Assembly (NCBI RefSeq): GCF_014203645.1
Contig: NZ_JACHJL010000024.1
Span: 1-64,000, forward strand
DNA: 64,000 bases
From: Streptomyces zagrosensis
GTDB taxonomy: Bacteria; Actinomycetota; Actinomycetes; Streptomycetales; Streptomycetaceae
Direction: 5' to 3'
Part shown: positions 17,450 through 25,513 of the stretch, piece by piece
Position numbering within the stretch: position 1 is the first letter of the stretch
How the letters are laid out: each line of letters opens with the position of its first letter
The notes under the pieces: generated by a model
Told to the model about the DNA's origin: nothing
What the model saw: the letters and a program-made list of their open reading frames with translations, nothing else
The model's database searches: none
Made by a program: the position numbers and the translations under genes

Positions 17450-18340
17450 ATGACTGGTGCGCTGCGGCAAGGCATGTCAACGTACGACACCCAGTCGAGC
17501 ACCCTTCCCCGAGTCCAGGGAGGCGCCCTGTACCCCGAACCTCTGCTCGACCCGTCGAACCCGAACCAGGGTGCCCTGCCTGCGTACTGGGTCGGTCCCC
17601 GGCACCTGGCCGGAGACGACGGACGTCTCTACGACGTCGTCGCTGACACGCTCGCCGGCCTAGGCTGGACCAGCCTCATGATCGGCCGCGGACGGCAGGA
17701 GCCCAACGAGGCACCGGAGGACCGTCAGGTCCTACGCAGCACCGTCCTGCACATCAGCCCCGACACCCTGCGATGGGCTCAGTGGGTGTTGCCGGACGAG
17801 CCGTTCCACCTCGGTGACCTGCCGGTCGCGTGGCAGGTGTCCGCCCGCTCGGATGCGAGCAGTCCGCTCGCGGACTGGTCCGCCTACTTCACCCGCGACG
17901 TCCCGGGTGAAGTCGTCGGCGACTTCCTCTTGGCGCTCGACGCATGCGGCCAGCCCGGCGCGATGTCCGCCGGTCCCGAGGCGGTGCTCGATGCCGTCAC
18001 TGCGCATGGTTGGCTCCGTGACGCCGATCAACCCCATGCGGCAGCGATGCACCCCACCTTCACTTCCCGCCTCGGCCTCGGCGAGGTGCCGCCTCCCATC
18101 CAGGACTCCGACCCCCGCGCTCTGACCGCCGAGGCGAAATCGTCGGCGGTGATGGGCTGGCAGGCGTGGGCTGAGCTTGGCGTGGGCGCCTCATACCTGT
18201 GGGCCGCGTCGTTTAGCGCCAGAGTGCCGCACAGCCTTGTCGCGGCGTTCGCCTCCTCGCTCAGTTCCACCGCACCGGTGCTACGCCGGGTGTTGCCGGA
18301 GAGCACGCGGGACCGGCTCCTGCGTGCTCCCGCCAGCTGA
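17450..18340 (+). CDS. DUF317 family protein
   Basis: About 296 residues if started at ATG 17450 (CAGGGAA upstream); ATG 17474 is an alternative. The pattern YWVGPRHLAG, DTLAGLGW, LHISPDTLRWAQWVL and WSAYFTRDVPGEVVGDFLLA is that of the actinobacterial DUF317 family, small proteins common on Streptomyces islands and plasmids. Function unknown. It ends 19 bp before a strong terminator and closes the plus-strand arm of the island. Confidence 0.75.
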   Translation: MTGALRQGMSTYDTQSSTLPRVQGGALYPEPLLDPSNPNQGALPAYWVGPRHLAGDDGRLYDVVADTLAGLGWTSLMIGRGRQEPNEAPEDRQVLRSTVLHISPDTLRWAQWVLPDEPFHLGDLPVAWQVSARSDASSPLADWSAYFTRDVPGEVVGDFLLALDACGQPGAMSAGPEAVLDAVTAHGWLRDADQPHAAAMHPTFTSRLGLGEVPPPIQDSDPRALTAEAKSSAVMGWQAWAELGVGASYLWAASFSARVPHSLVAAFASSLSSTAPVLRRVLPESTRDRLLRAPAS

Positions 18341-18359
18341 GCAATGCCCCCTGCGCTAC

Positions 18360-18393
18360 GAAGCCGGGCCTCCCGAACGGGAGGCCCGGCTTC
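18360..18393 (+). terminator. Strong hairpin terminator after the DUF317 gene
   Basis: Perfect 15-bp stem (GAAGCCGGGCCTCCC and its complement) with a GAAC loop, starting 19 bp after the DUF317 stop. No long T-run follows, as is usual in Streptomyces. Confidence 0.85.
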
Positions 18394-18480
18394 ACACTGC
18401 TCTGGCAGCTTTTGCATGCAGCAGGGGTGCGGCCGAGGCGGCGGGCGTGTGTCAGTGCTGGATGCTGTGTCCAGCTTGTT

Positions 18481-18515
18481 GGCACCGCTGAGAGACGGTG
18501 CCTATTTGATCTTTC
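18481..18515 (+). terminator. Possible second hairpin terminator
   Basis: GGCACCG/CGGTGCC stem of 7 bp with an 8-nt loop, followed by TATTTGATCTTTCC. It lies between the DUF317 gene and the convergent small gene at 18596-18967. Confidence 0.4.
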
Positions 18516-18595
18516 CTGGCTCTGATCGCCGAGGCCGGGAAGCGCTCCGGCCATGCCCATGTCTTGCTCTGGTGAAGCAGCAACGCGTCCCTTCG

Positions 18596-18967
18596 TCAGA
18601 AGGTGTTGGCGGTGAAGGGACGCGGCGGTTCGGCTATTAGGCCGAGCAGGCGATTGAACTCGGTGCGGTCGCCTTCGCTCATGATCTCGTGGGCGTTGCC
18701 GAGATTCTTCACAGTGAGCTGCTGCATGAACGGGGCAAGGAAGCGCTGCAGAGCTTCCGGGGCGTCAGCACATTCCTGCCGGTACTCCACGAAGCGCTCG
18801 AACTGCGCCTCAAAATCGTCGCGAGTCGCCGTGAGAACGCGAGCCTGTTCCTCCTTGCTGAACGGGCGTCCGTCGCGATGGCTCCATGTGCTGGTGTCGG
18901 CTCGGTACTTGAAGTCCGCGTCGGCGAGGAGGGCAATGATGTCGGGTCGGGATGAGGGTGTGGTCAT
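18596..18967 (-). CDS. Small hypothetical protein of the mobilizable element
   Basis: 123 residues from ATG 18967, with ACGAGGAGC upstream; a longer frame begins at 19009 but lacks a ribosome site. The protein is acidic and helical (IIALLADADFKYRADTSTWS, then FSKEEQARVLTATRDDFEAQ). No family recognised. Its promoter region holds one of the two related palindromic elements (19021-19062), shared with the XRE gene at 25262, which suggests the same repressor controls both. It is the last element gene before the left junction. Confidence 0.6.
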   Translation of the reverse strand: MTTPSSRPDIIALLADADFKYRADTSTWSHRDGRPFSKEEQARVLTATRDDFEAQFERFVEYRQECADAPEALQRFLAPFMQQLTVKNLGNAHEIMSEGDRTEFNRLLGLIAEPPRPFTANTF

Positions 18968-19020
18968 GCGGGTGTGTTGCTCCTCGTGGGGTTGGTTGGG
19001 GAACATCAATCGTCTGGAGA

Positions 19021-19062
19021 ATCGCCGGTTGGGCTAACCGGCGATCGTCGGCTATGTTGCGC
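19021..19062 (-). promoter_or_regulatory. Palindromic operator-like element, copy A
   Basis: Perfect 10-bp inverted repeat ATCGCCGGTT...AACCGGCGAT with a GGGCT centre (19021-19045), then GCTATGTTGCGC (19051-19062). On the minus strand it lies 54 bp upstream of the ATG at 18967. The same arrangement, with a few changes, precedes the XRE gene at 25262. Confidence 0.6.
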
Positions 19063-19075
19063 CCGTTTCCCAGGG

Positions 19076-20815
19076 TCAGCGCTGACGGCTGGAGGGGTTC
19101 GCCGCCCTGGCCGCCGGTGGTGCGGTGGGTGCTGGGGCCGGGATGCGACGGCCATTGCGGGCTGGTGTGGCCTGGGGGTTTTCGGGTGCGGCGGGCAGAT
19201 GGGCACTGCGGAGCAGGCGCCAGACGAGGACGTCGCTGATGGAGTCGGCGGTGCCGAGCTCGCGACGCCGGGTGGCTTCGGCGAGCAGCGCTGCCGGGTC
19301 GTGGCCCGCTTGCCGGGCGTCGGCGAGTGTGGCGGCCAGGGCGGGCCAGCCGGGCTCGGCTTGGATTCGCTCCGCGAGCTCTGGCAGCGCTTGGCGCAGG
19401 AGATCGGCTTGCCGCTGCCGAATCCGCGTCGATAGATGCTGGCCTCGCTGGCGGAGGGCGGCGATTGGATGGGCTGCGGCGGCCTGGTAGGCGCTGCGCA
19501 GATGCTCGGCAGCTTGTTGGGCTGCGGCTGCCTGCTGACTGTGGTGCCTTTTGGTGTGCCAGTTCGCCGCGGTGATGGCGAGGAAGATGGCCATATCGAT
19601 GACCATCGCCATGGTGGCTCCGTCTTCGACGCGGCCGGGGGCGGGGCCGCTGTGGACGAGATCGTGGGCGGCTTGTCGCAGGGCGTGGTCGTGACCGCGT
19701 ACGGCACGGACGTGGGAGCGGCTGGCCCGCTCGAACACGGAGGCCGCCTGCCGGAGTTCAGTGCGGGTGTGGGCAGTAGAGGTCTTGGCGAGCGCGTCCA
19801 GGACCTCCCCTGCCGCGGCGATCTGTGCTGCTGCCATGCCGTCATCGCCGTGATCAATGATCAACAGAGCCTGCCAGGTGGCAGCGGCAGCCCGGCGCCG
19901 AGCGAACGCGGGATGGGTCACCGGCGGCAAGGTGGGCTGCACAGGCTCGCGCCCGCCCTCGGAAATCGCCTCTAGGCGCTGGGACCAGCGTTCGCGGATA
20001 CGCGGCAGGGACAGGTCGGGGGCGAGTGTGGAGCCGGCATAGAAGACCGGCTCGTCGTCCTTGTTACGGTCGTCAGGCAGCGCGACCTTGTAGCCGAGCA
20101 GGTCACCTGACGGTGCGATCCGCTTGCCGATCAGCAGCCCGTCGGCGGCCAGACGGTCGAAGAACTCATCCGTGGAGGCAGCGCCGGCCGACGCGCCGCG
20201 CACAGTCTCGCGCAGCCTCTCCCGCGCCGTACGCTCCTGCCCTTGCCGTTCGGCTTTGTGGCGTTCGGCGCTGGTGGGCCGCCGGGCTGCGGTGCCGTCG
20301 CCGGGTGTGACGCGGTGCAGGTCGTAGTCGGCTTCGATGAGGCGGGCTGCGGCCTGTGCGCGTTGGCCGGAGCGGTGGTGGTCGGGGCGGCGGCCGTCCT
20401 CACGGACGAGGGTGGCGATGATGTGGATGTGGTCGTCGGCGTGGCGGACGGCAGCCCACCGGCATCCGGTGCTGTCCCCGCCGCCGGGGTCGATGCCGGT
20501 GGCGGCCACGATGCGGCGGGCGATGTAGCCCCACTCCTCGTCGCTCAGGATGCGGTCGGTGGCTGTTGCGCGTACGGAGCAGTGCCATACGTGCTGGTCG
20601 GGTCGCTGGTCTTCGTCGAGGAGGTGCAGTGGCTGGTCGAGGACCCGCTGGAGGTCTTCCTTCGTTACGGAGGGGTCGCGGCCGGGGTCGGGGGCCATGT
20701 CGTCGTAGGAGGCGACCAGGTGCGGGTCGAGGTGCTCCTCGCGGGTGCCCTTGCCGTAGAGGTAGTTGAGCAGCCCGCGTGTGTTGCTGCCTTGTTTGTG
20801 GATGCGGGGGATCAA
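19076..20815 (-). CDS. Relaxase / mobilization nuclease
   Basis: 579 residues. The N-terminal 150 residues are the relaxase domain. Candidate nicking tyrosines lie in GLLNYLYGKG (Y18/Y20). The metal-binding three-histidine motif is H125-ADD-H129-I-H131. The remainder is a long Ala/Arg-rich helical region with RIRERWSQRLEAI and repeated Q/A-rich coils, as in MobA/TraA-type relaxases of Streptomyces elements. Relaxases nick oriT and pilot single-stranded DNA. The start ATG lies 4 bp inside the end of the MobC-like gene (20812-20815), an overlap that fixes the pair as mobC-mobA. Confidence 0.85.
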   Translation of the reverse strand: MIPRIHKQGSNTRGLLNYLYGKGTREEHLDPHLVASYDDMAPDPGRDPSVTKEDLQRVLDQPLHLLDEDQRPDQHVWHCSVRATATDRILSDEEWGYIARRIVAATGIDPGGGDSTGCRWAAVRHADDHIHIIATLVREDGRRPDHHRSGQRAQAAARLIEADYDLHRVTPGDGTAARRPTSAERHKAERQGQERTARERLRETVRGASAGAASTDEFFDRLAADGLLIGKRIAPSGDLLGYKVALPDDRNKDDEPVFYAGSTLAPDLSLPRIRERWSQRLEAISEGGREPVQPTLPPVTHPAFARRRAAAATWQALLIIDHGDDGMAAAQIAAAGEVLDALAKTSTAHTRTELRQAASVFERASRSHVRAVRGHDHALRQAAHDLVHSGPAPGRVEDGATMAMVIDMAIFLAITAANWHTKRHHSQQAAAAQQAAEHLRSAYQAAAAHPIAALRQRGQHLSTRIRQRQADLLRQALPELAERIQAEPGWPALAATLADARQAGHDPAALLAEATRRRELGTADSISDVLVWRLLRSAHLPAAPENPQATPARNGRRIPAPAPTAPPAARAANPSSRQR

Positions 20816-21435
20816 GCGGTCTCGTCTCTCTGGCGTTCGATGATCCGCTCGACGGCGCCCCTGGTGGCGGTGGCCGCGCGGCGGACGTCCGCGAGGGCGT
20901 CTTCGATGCGGGCGATGTCACCGCCGGAGTTGAGGGTCTTGGTCATCTGGTTGAGGTTGCTGCCGGCCCAGCCGAGCTTGCGGCCTGTGGCGAAGAGTTC
21001 CGTGAGGATGTCGTGGTCGGCGGCGATGGTGGCGGCGGTGCGGGTCTGGTCGCGGGCGGCGGCCAGGGCGGAGTGGGCGAGGAATCCGGCGATGCTCATG
21101 CCGACGGCGTCGGCGCCGGCCTGGATGAGGGTGTGTTCGCGTTCGTTGAGGCGGACGCTCTGGGCGGGGCGCTGCTTCTTGTCACGTGGACGCGATTTCC
21201 CCCTGGCCCGGCGCTTGCGTCCGGCTGTGCTTGGCTGCGATCCGCCCTCGGTCGCAGCCTTCCCGTCCGGCGTCCCCTGGCGCTGGTCGGGCCCCGCCAC
21301 CCCTGGGGCGGGGACGGGTTCGGACACTCCCCCCACGGGGGAGTGTCCGAACCTCCAACTTGCTCGGCTTGGGGCTGGGGTGGCTTGTGTCTCGTTCCGG
21401 TGGTGGTCCGGATTCTTGGTGCACGAATCCTGCAT
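20812..21435 (-). CDS. MobC-like relaxosome accessory protein
   Basis: 207 residues from ATG 21435 (GGAGC upstream); the frame to 21558 has no better start. The first 100 residues are disordered and basic. The conserved part follows: SVRLNEREHTLIQAGADAVG is a ribbon-helix-helix-like segment, and LGWAGSNLNQMTKTLNSGGD is the hallmark of MobC/plasmid mobilization relaxosome proteins. It overlaps the relaxase gene by 4 bp and should bind oriT and help the relaxase nick. A perfect inverted repeat (21319-21351) lies in its N-terminal coding region. Confidence 0.8.
   Translation of the reverse strand: MQDSCTKNPDHHRNETQATPAPSRASWRFGHSPVGGVSEPVPAPGVAGPDQRQGTPDGKAATEGGSQPSTAGRKRRARGKSRPRDKKQRPAQSVRLNEREHTLIQAGADAVGMSIAGFLAHSALAAARDQTRTAATIAADHDILTELFATGRKLGWAGSNLNQMTKTLNSGGDIARIEDALADVRRAATATRGAVERIIERQRDETA
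21319..21351. repeat. Perfect 15-bp inverted repeat inside the mobC coding region
   Basis: TTCGGACACTCCCCC, then CAC, then its exact complement. It lies in the disordered N-terminal part of the MobC-like gene. Inverted repeats next to mob genes are typical of oriT nick regions; here the role is inferred. Confidence 0.7.
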
Positions 21436-21617
21436 GGAGAGCAGCTCCTGATGGCAGAGCGAAAGAGCGGATGAGGCTGGCGCACGGGCAGGAGCCCCGC
21501 CTCCCCGCCGTGGTGAGAGGCAATCGCGGGGGGAGGGTCGTGCCTGGCGAAGTGGCATGACAGGGGGCTTGTGGGCAGGCGGAGTTGATGGTCCGCAGGT
21601 TCCGTGCCGGTGTTCGT

Positions 21618-21641
21618 GACTGACCGGATATCCGGTCAGTC
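21618..21641. repeat. Perfect 24-bp palindrome upstream of mobC
   Basis: GACTGACCGGAT followed by its exact complement, with no loop, centred on GATATC. It overlaps the stop codon of the DUF2637 gene and lies 183 bp upstream of the mobC start, so it may be a protein-binding site, part of oriT or a terminator for the upstream gene. Confidence 0.7.
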
Positions 21642-22928
21642 CGCTGGGACGCTGGTCTTGGCCGCCTGTTCAGCGGCTAGGAACCCCTTGAGTTCGGTGA
21701 GTCGGTCCTCGGAGATGGTGAGTTCGGCCTCGCGGATGGCGTTCCGCAGCACGGCGCGGGTGGCTGTTCCGTGCACTGCAGTGGCCTCGCGGCCGATGGC
21801 GAGTAGCTCGTCCATTTCGGCACCGGGAGGACGGACGTAGCGTTGCGTCGCAGGGACGTCTTCTCCGGAGCGCGACTCGGTGGTCTCGGGAGTGGGTGCC
21901 GAATCGTGCAGGGGGAGTTGGTTCTGCACGGATCGAGGAGGCAGGGACTCGGGGCGAAGGTCAGGGCCGGGGTGTTCCGTGGCTTCCTCGCTCTTCGAGG
22001 TGCAGTCGGCACCTGATCGGCTGCGCGGGGGAGTTGTCCCGACATGGCGCGTGGTGCCCTCGTGCGGAGTGAAAGCAGTCCAAGGCGATGGCAGTTCGAT
22101 CGTGGCCAGCGCTGTCGCGTGACGGCGGACAGCGAGCTGGTGCAGCAGCACTTCGCGCTGGCGCTGGTCGATTCCCACAGAAGCTTGGGCGACGGCGCGT
22201 GAAAGCTGTCGTGCGGTTCGCCGGCCTCGCCAGCTGACGCGCTGTTTCTGGGTTCGCTCCGCAAGGTGCGTGGCCAGGGCGACGGCTCTGAGGGTGGCAC
22301 GGTCGCGGGTGATCTGCGCGGCATCTCGATCACGTTCGGCGATCCCAAGGCGGGAGAGGATGCGTTCGCGTACTTCGCGACCTACCCGGGCGAGGACGCT
22401 GTGGGACGCGGCCTCGGGCGTGCGGATGCGCAGTTCGATGCCCATGGCCTGATGCCAGAGCAGTGCGGCCATGACCGGGCCCACGAAGGCCCGCACCGTG
22501 CCGCCGACCACACCCGACTCGGCGTACGCGGGTATCACCTGCACAGCGGTGATCACCCAGGTCAGGATGCCGGGCAGGCCGGGGGCTTGCTTGGGGCCGT
22601 GGAGGTTCTGCCGCGCCAGCAGTGCCGTGGCGAAGAGGGCGAGCTCGGCGGCGGCGAACATCGCAGTGCGCTCGGTGGTGCCGCTCATGTCCAGGTAGTC
22701 GGCGGCGAACCGCCAGCTGGTGTCGGCGCTGTAGGCGGTACATCCGACCGCGGCCAGTGCGGCGACCCTGACTGCGGGCGTTCCGGGCTGTCGCGTGGCG
22801 TGGTTTCGGGGAGCGCGTCGGTAAATCAGCCAGCTGACCAGCAGCACTGTGCATGCGGCCAGGAGGGCGGCGAGCGCGATAGTTATCGCGTTCCAGTGCC
22901 CGAGTGCGGGCAGGGCGAGTTGCGTCAT
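21636..22928 (-). CDS. DUF2637 family membrane protein
   Basis: 430 residues. Hydrophobic segments at about 13-35 (NAITIALAALLAACTVLLVS), 52-70, 88-106 and 120-150 give four predicted membrane spans, the layout of DUF2637 proteins found on Streptomyces plasmids and integrated elements. The rest is cytosolic: a charged coiled stretch (190-280), a low-complexity Pro/Ser/Thr region, and a helical tail after about 370 (EMDELLAIGREATAVHGTAT). Its role is not established; such proteins usually sit near replication and spread genes. Confidence 0.7.
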   Translation of the reverse strand: MTQLALPALGHWNAITIALAALLAACTVLLVSWLIYRRAPRNHATRQPGTPAVRVAALAAVGCTAYSADTSWRFAADYLDMSGTTERTAMFAAAELALFATALLARQNLHGPKQAPGLPGILTWVITAVQVIPAYAESGVVGGTVRAFVGPVMAALLWHQAMGIELRIRTPEAASHSVLARVGREVRERILSRLGIAERDRDAAQITRDRATLRAVALATHLAERTQKQRVSWRGRRTARQLSRAVAQASVGIDQRQREVLLHQLAVRRHATALATIELPSPWTAFTPHEGTTRHVGTTPPRSRSGADCTSKSEEATEHPGPDLRPESLPPRSVQNQLPLHDSAPTPETTESRSGEDVPATQRYVRPPGAEMDELLAIGREATAVHGTATRAVLRNAIREAELTISEDRLTELKGFLAAEQAAKTSVPAD

Positions 22929-23020
22929 ACAGGGGTCTCCAGAGGCCCGCCGCGCCGTGTGGGCAGGCGTGGGCGCGGACGGGCGGCGTGGTGAAGGTGA
23001 GCTGGGGCGGCGCCGTGCGG

Positions 23021-23719
23021 TCAGACGGCGAGCTGGCGTCGGCGGTCAGCGCCGGTGAGGACCACGGTGGTGGTCATCTCGGCGAGACGGGAGGCGACGC
23101 GGTCGCCGACGGCGTCGCGCAGCGCGGCGGTCGGCAGATTGGTCGTGAGGAGCGTGGGGAGCAGGTCGGTGTAACGGCGGTTGATCAGCCGGTACGTGAT
23201 CTCCTCGGTCCACTCCGACTGCTTGGCTGCGCCGAGGTCGTCCAGGATCAGCAGCGGGCAGTTGCTGAGGGTGGCGAGGTCGCGCTCGGCGTCGTGGCCG
23301 GGACGTGGGCGCAAGCGGGCGTACAGGTCGGCTGTGGTGGCTGCCTCCCACCGCAGCCGCACCCCGGCGGTCAGCAGCGACCGCACCGCGCCGTACGCCT
23401 GGTGCGTCTTGCCGGTGCCGGTGGGCCCGGCGATCAGCAGGGACGGTCCGAGTGCGATGCCCCGAGTGCCGCTCGGGCCGGGCCGTGCGGCGAGGGCTAC
23501 CTCGTCGACCCAGGCGGCTACCTGCTGGTGGCCGGCGAGGGCGTGGCGATAGCGGGGCGGAATACGGGCCTCGGCCAGTTCCAGCGCTGTCACCCGCTCC
23601 GAAGGGGCCTCGGCAGGTGACGTAGTTGGATCGATGCCCCGATCGGCGAGGATCGTGCCGAGGCGGGCGGCCAGGGTGCTGATGCGCTGTGGTTCCCGGC
23701 TGGTGGTGGCTGCGGTCAC
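23021..23719 (-). CDS. DnaC/IstB-like ATPase, probable helicase loader
   Basis: 232 residues. AAA+ motifs: Walker A IAGPTGTGKTHQAYG (near 95-108), Walker B CPLLILDDLGAAK (near 155-165), sensor 1-like LLTTNLP and an arginine-bearing DRVASRLAEM. This is the DnaC/DnaI/IstB arrangement; beside a replication-type protein gene it most likely loads the host replicative helicase on the element's origin. The start overlaps the stop of the upstream gene (23716-23719, ATGA). Confidence 0.8.
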   Translation of the reverse strand: MTAATTSREPQRISTLAARLGTILADRGIDPTTSPAEAPSERVTALELAEARIPPRYRHALAGHQQVAAWVDEVALAARPGPSGTRGIALGPSLLIAGPTGTGKTHQAYGAVRSLLTAGVRLRWEAATTADLYARLRPRPGHDAERDLATLSNCPLLILDDLGAAKQSEWTEEITYRLINRRYTDLLPTLLTTNLPTAALRDAVGDRVASRLAEMTTTVVLTGADRRRQLAV

Positions 23720-24633
23720 AGCTGGCCCCCGTAGGCCGCCTCGACGTCACCGGGTGCCGGGTTGGTCCACGCTCGGTGCGGGGCGGCAGCTGCCCGCGGT
23801 GCGTTCATGGCCTCGTTGACCAGGCTCGGCAGCAGGCTCACGGACAGGCTCTTGGCACGCATGCGGTCCATCCCGGCGCGGATATGGTCAGGTGCGACGC
23901 CCTCGCCGAGCAGTTTGCTGAGCACCCGGCCGAGGCGGCCGAGCACGTCGCTGGGCGGTCGGTGTTCGCACGAGGCGACGTACTCGCCGACCAGACTCTT
24001 GGCCGAAACCGAAGCCGAGTCAGCCTGTGGCGCGGGGGCGCTTGCGCACACCACCGGAGGTGATCCTAGATCCAGGATCCTAGGTCCTAGATCCGGACCC
24101 TGATTGCTCACTGCGGTCTCCCGGCGTTGTGGTGCGGGCTCACTGAAATTGCCCTGACCTGCGGTTGCGTGGTTCACGCAGGGCTCGCTACGTTCGCGTG
24201 ACGCCTCAGGGCCTCCACTGTGAGGGCTCACGGTCTGTTCACGGAGGACCCCGTGAACAGGCGAGGACGCCTCGTCGGATCGGCCCCCTTGGTGGCGCGG
24301 GCAGGCCGGGCAGCGGCTGCCGCTGGGCCGGTTGATCTTCTGGTGGCGGGCCCAGGCGACGATGTGCAAGTACCGCTTGCCGTCGTTGCCTTCGTACCGG
24401 CAGATCAGACCCGCACCGTCGAGTTGCGTGAGGTCGTCCTCGACCTCCAGCGGGCCGTGCTCGGGGCGCAGGGACCACAGGGCGCCGGCGATGACGGCGG
24501 CCTGGTCGCGGAAGCGGCCGTGGTCGTCTGCCTGCGTGAGCAGGCCGAAGAAGGTCCGCTCGGCATGGACGCTTACCGCGGTGAGCGACTCGGAGATGAA
24601 GGCTTCCGGCTTGATCGTGCGTATCCGCGCCAT
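23716..24633 (-). CDS. Plasmid/phage replication-type DNA-binding protein
   Basis: 305 residues. The N-terminus MARIRTIKPEAFISESLTAV and FFGLLTQADDHGRFRD match the winged-helix N-terminus of phage and plasmid replication (Rep/DnaD-like) proteins. A Cys/His cluster (SRCPACPRHQ) follows, then a low-complexity linker. The helical C-terminal part (LGRLGRVLSKLLGEGVAPDH) resembles a DnaD-type loader-interaction region. It is coupled to the DnaC-like gene by a 4-bp overlap, the usual Rep-loader pair. Its own ATG at 24633 is 2 bp after the stop of a short reading frame (24636-24722). Confidence 0.65.
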   Translation of the reverse strand: MARIRTIKPEAFISESLTAVSVHAERTFFGLLTQADDHGRFRDQAAVIAGALWSLRPEHGPLEVEDDLTQLDGAGLICRYEGNDGKRYLHIVAWARHQKINRPSGSRCPACPRHQGGRSDEASSPVHGVLREQTVSPHSGGPEASRERSEPCVNHATAGQGNFSEPAPQRRETAVSNQGPDLGPRILDLGSPPVVCASAPAPQADSASVSAKSLVGEYVASCEHRPPSDVLGRLGRVLSKLLGEGVAPDHIRAGMDRMRAKSLSVSLLPSLVNEAMNAPRAAAAPHRAWTNPAPGDVEAAYGGQL

Positions 24634-24635
24634 GT

Positions 24636-24722
24636 CTATCGCCCCGCCTTCGCGAGCGCAGCGGGGGAGCCGGCCGACAGGGATGCGACTACCGTCGTGA
24701 GGGTTGTAACTTGTTGGGGCAT
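24636..24722 (-). CDS. Possible 28-residue leader peptide upstream of the replication gene
   Basis: MPQQVTTLTTVVASLSAGSP and eight more residues, with GAGGAACCGTCT before the ATG. The stop lies 2 bp before the replication gene's ATG, so translation of the two would be coupled. Too short for family assignment; support is the ribosome site and the spacing. Confidence 0.45.
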   Translation of the reverse strand: MPQQVTTLTTVVASLSAGSPAALAKAGR

Positions 24723-24804
24723 AGACGGTTCCTCACCCGGTGGCGTTGTAACCGCCACCATCTTGATCGTCCAGGTACGGGCGATTTCGGTAGGGGACTT
24801 CCTG

Positions 24805-24835
24805 GCCCCCGGCGTTGGCCCGCCGGGGGCTTTTT
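24805..24835 (+). terminator. Rho-independent terminator on the strand opposite to the replication genes
   Basis: GCCCCCGGCG / CGCCGGGGGC, a 10-bp stem with a 6-nt loop and five T residues after it on the plus strand. No plus-strand gene ends here, so it implies a short plus-strand RNA running against the replication-gene leader. Confidence 0.75.
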
Positions 24836-25200
24836 CTATGCGCTCGCCAGTTCCGTGGTTCAGGGCGCATGGCCAAGACAGCCACACCCTCTCCGCGCAA
24901 GTCCAGCATTCCGTCGAGAAAGCGCACAGCTCTCGGCGAACGCGTCGCACGCAGCTCCCATAAAACGATAGACCCGAATTAGCGGCTGACCCAATAGTTG
25001 GCACAAAAGGGGCGACTGGTAAATCGGCTCTGGGGTAGCCAGAGCGGAAGACGATGCGACCGGGCGATGCAAGAGGCCCACGTCAAGCCCCATGTGGGTG
25101 CTACCAGGATGAGGGCACCCAGCGGTTTGGTCATCCGCGAATTCTGGGCTATGTTGCGTCGCTCGCGGGGGGCTTGGGAAGCAGATCTGACAAAAAAGAC

Positions 25201-25244
25201 GCGGAACATAGCAGCAGATCGCCGGTTACCCAAACCGGCAATGC
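25201..25244 (+). promoter_or_regulatory. Palindromic operator-like element, copy B
   Basis: GCGGAACATAGCAGCAGATC then GCCGGTT-ACCCA-AACCGGC (core 25221-25239). It matches copy A (19021-19062 read on the minus strand) at most positions. It ends 18 bp before the XRE gene's ATG, where a bound repressor would block transcription. Confidence 0.6.
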
Positions 25245-25261
25245 AGAGCTACAACTGACCC

Positions 25262-25513
25262 ATGCCTGAAAGCCCTCTGGGAATTGGTCCGGCCGGTGTG
25301 CTGACCGCCCGCGCCATTACCCGTGCCCGCACGGCTCGCGGATTCGCCCAGCGCCAGCTGGCCGAAAGGGTCTCCGCGCTCGGCCGCCCCATGACCATCA
25401 CTATGTTGTCCCGCATCGAATGCAGACAGCGTCGCTGCGACATCGACGACCTCATCGCCATCGCAGCCGCCCTCGGCCTCTCGCCGCTCGCCCTGCTCGT
25501 CGAGACGAGCTAG
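25262..25513 (+). CDS. Small XRE-family repressor
   Basis: 83 residues, nearly all one helix-turn-helix: ARTARGFAQRQLAERVSALG, then TITMLSRIECRQRRCDIDDL and IAIAAALGLSPLALLVE. The recognition region is intact. The upstream palindrome (25201-25244) is a natural autoregulatory operator, and a near copy precedes the gene at 18967. The ATG is 17 nt after the palindrome and has a poor ribosome site, consistent with low or leaderless expression. Confidence 0.75.
   Translation: MPESPLGIGPAGVLTARAITRARTARGFAQRQLAERVSALGRPMTITMLSRIECRQRRCDIDDLIAIAAALGLSPLALLVETS

Larger units (their letters stand above)
24723..25261. other. Divergent control region of the mobilizable element
   Basis: About 540 bp between the divergent leader/replication genes and the XRE gene. 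It contains a plus-strand terminator (24805-24835), an AT-richer patch (24955-25020), a GCTCTGG...CCAGAGC hairpin near 25025-25045, a half-copy CTATGTTGCG near 25149 and operator copy B (25201-25244). No gene fits. It is the best candidate for the element's origin or copy-control region. Confidence 0.5.

Noticed and set aside
20243..21451. 402-residue plus-strand reading frame opposite the relaxase and mobC genes
   Set aside because: Valine/glycine/alanine-rich translation that mirrors the codon bias of the minus-strand mob genes; no ribosome site or family signature.
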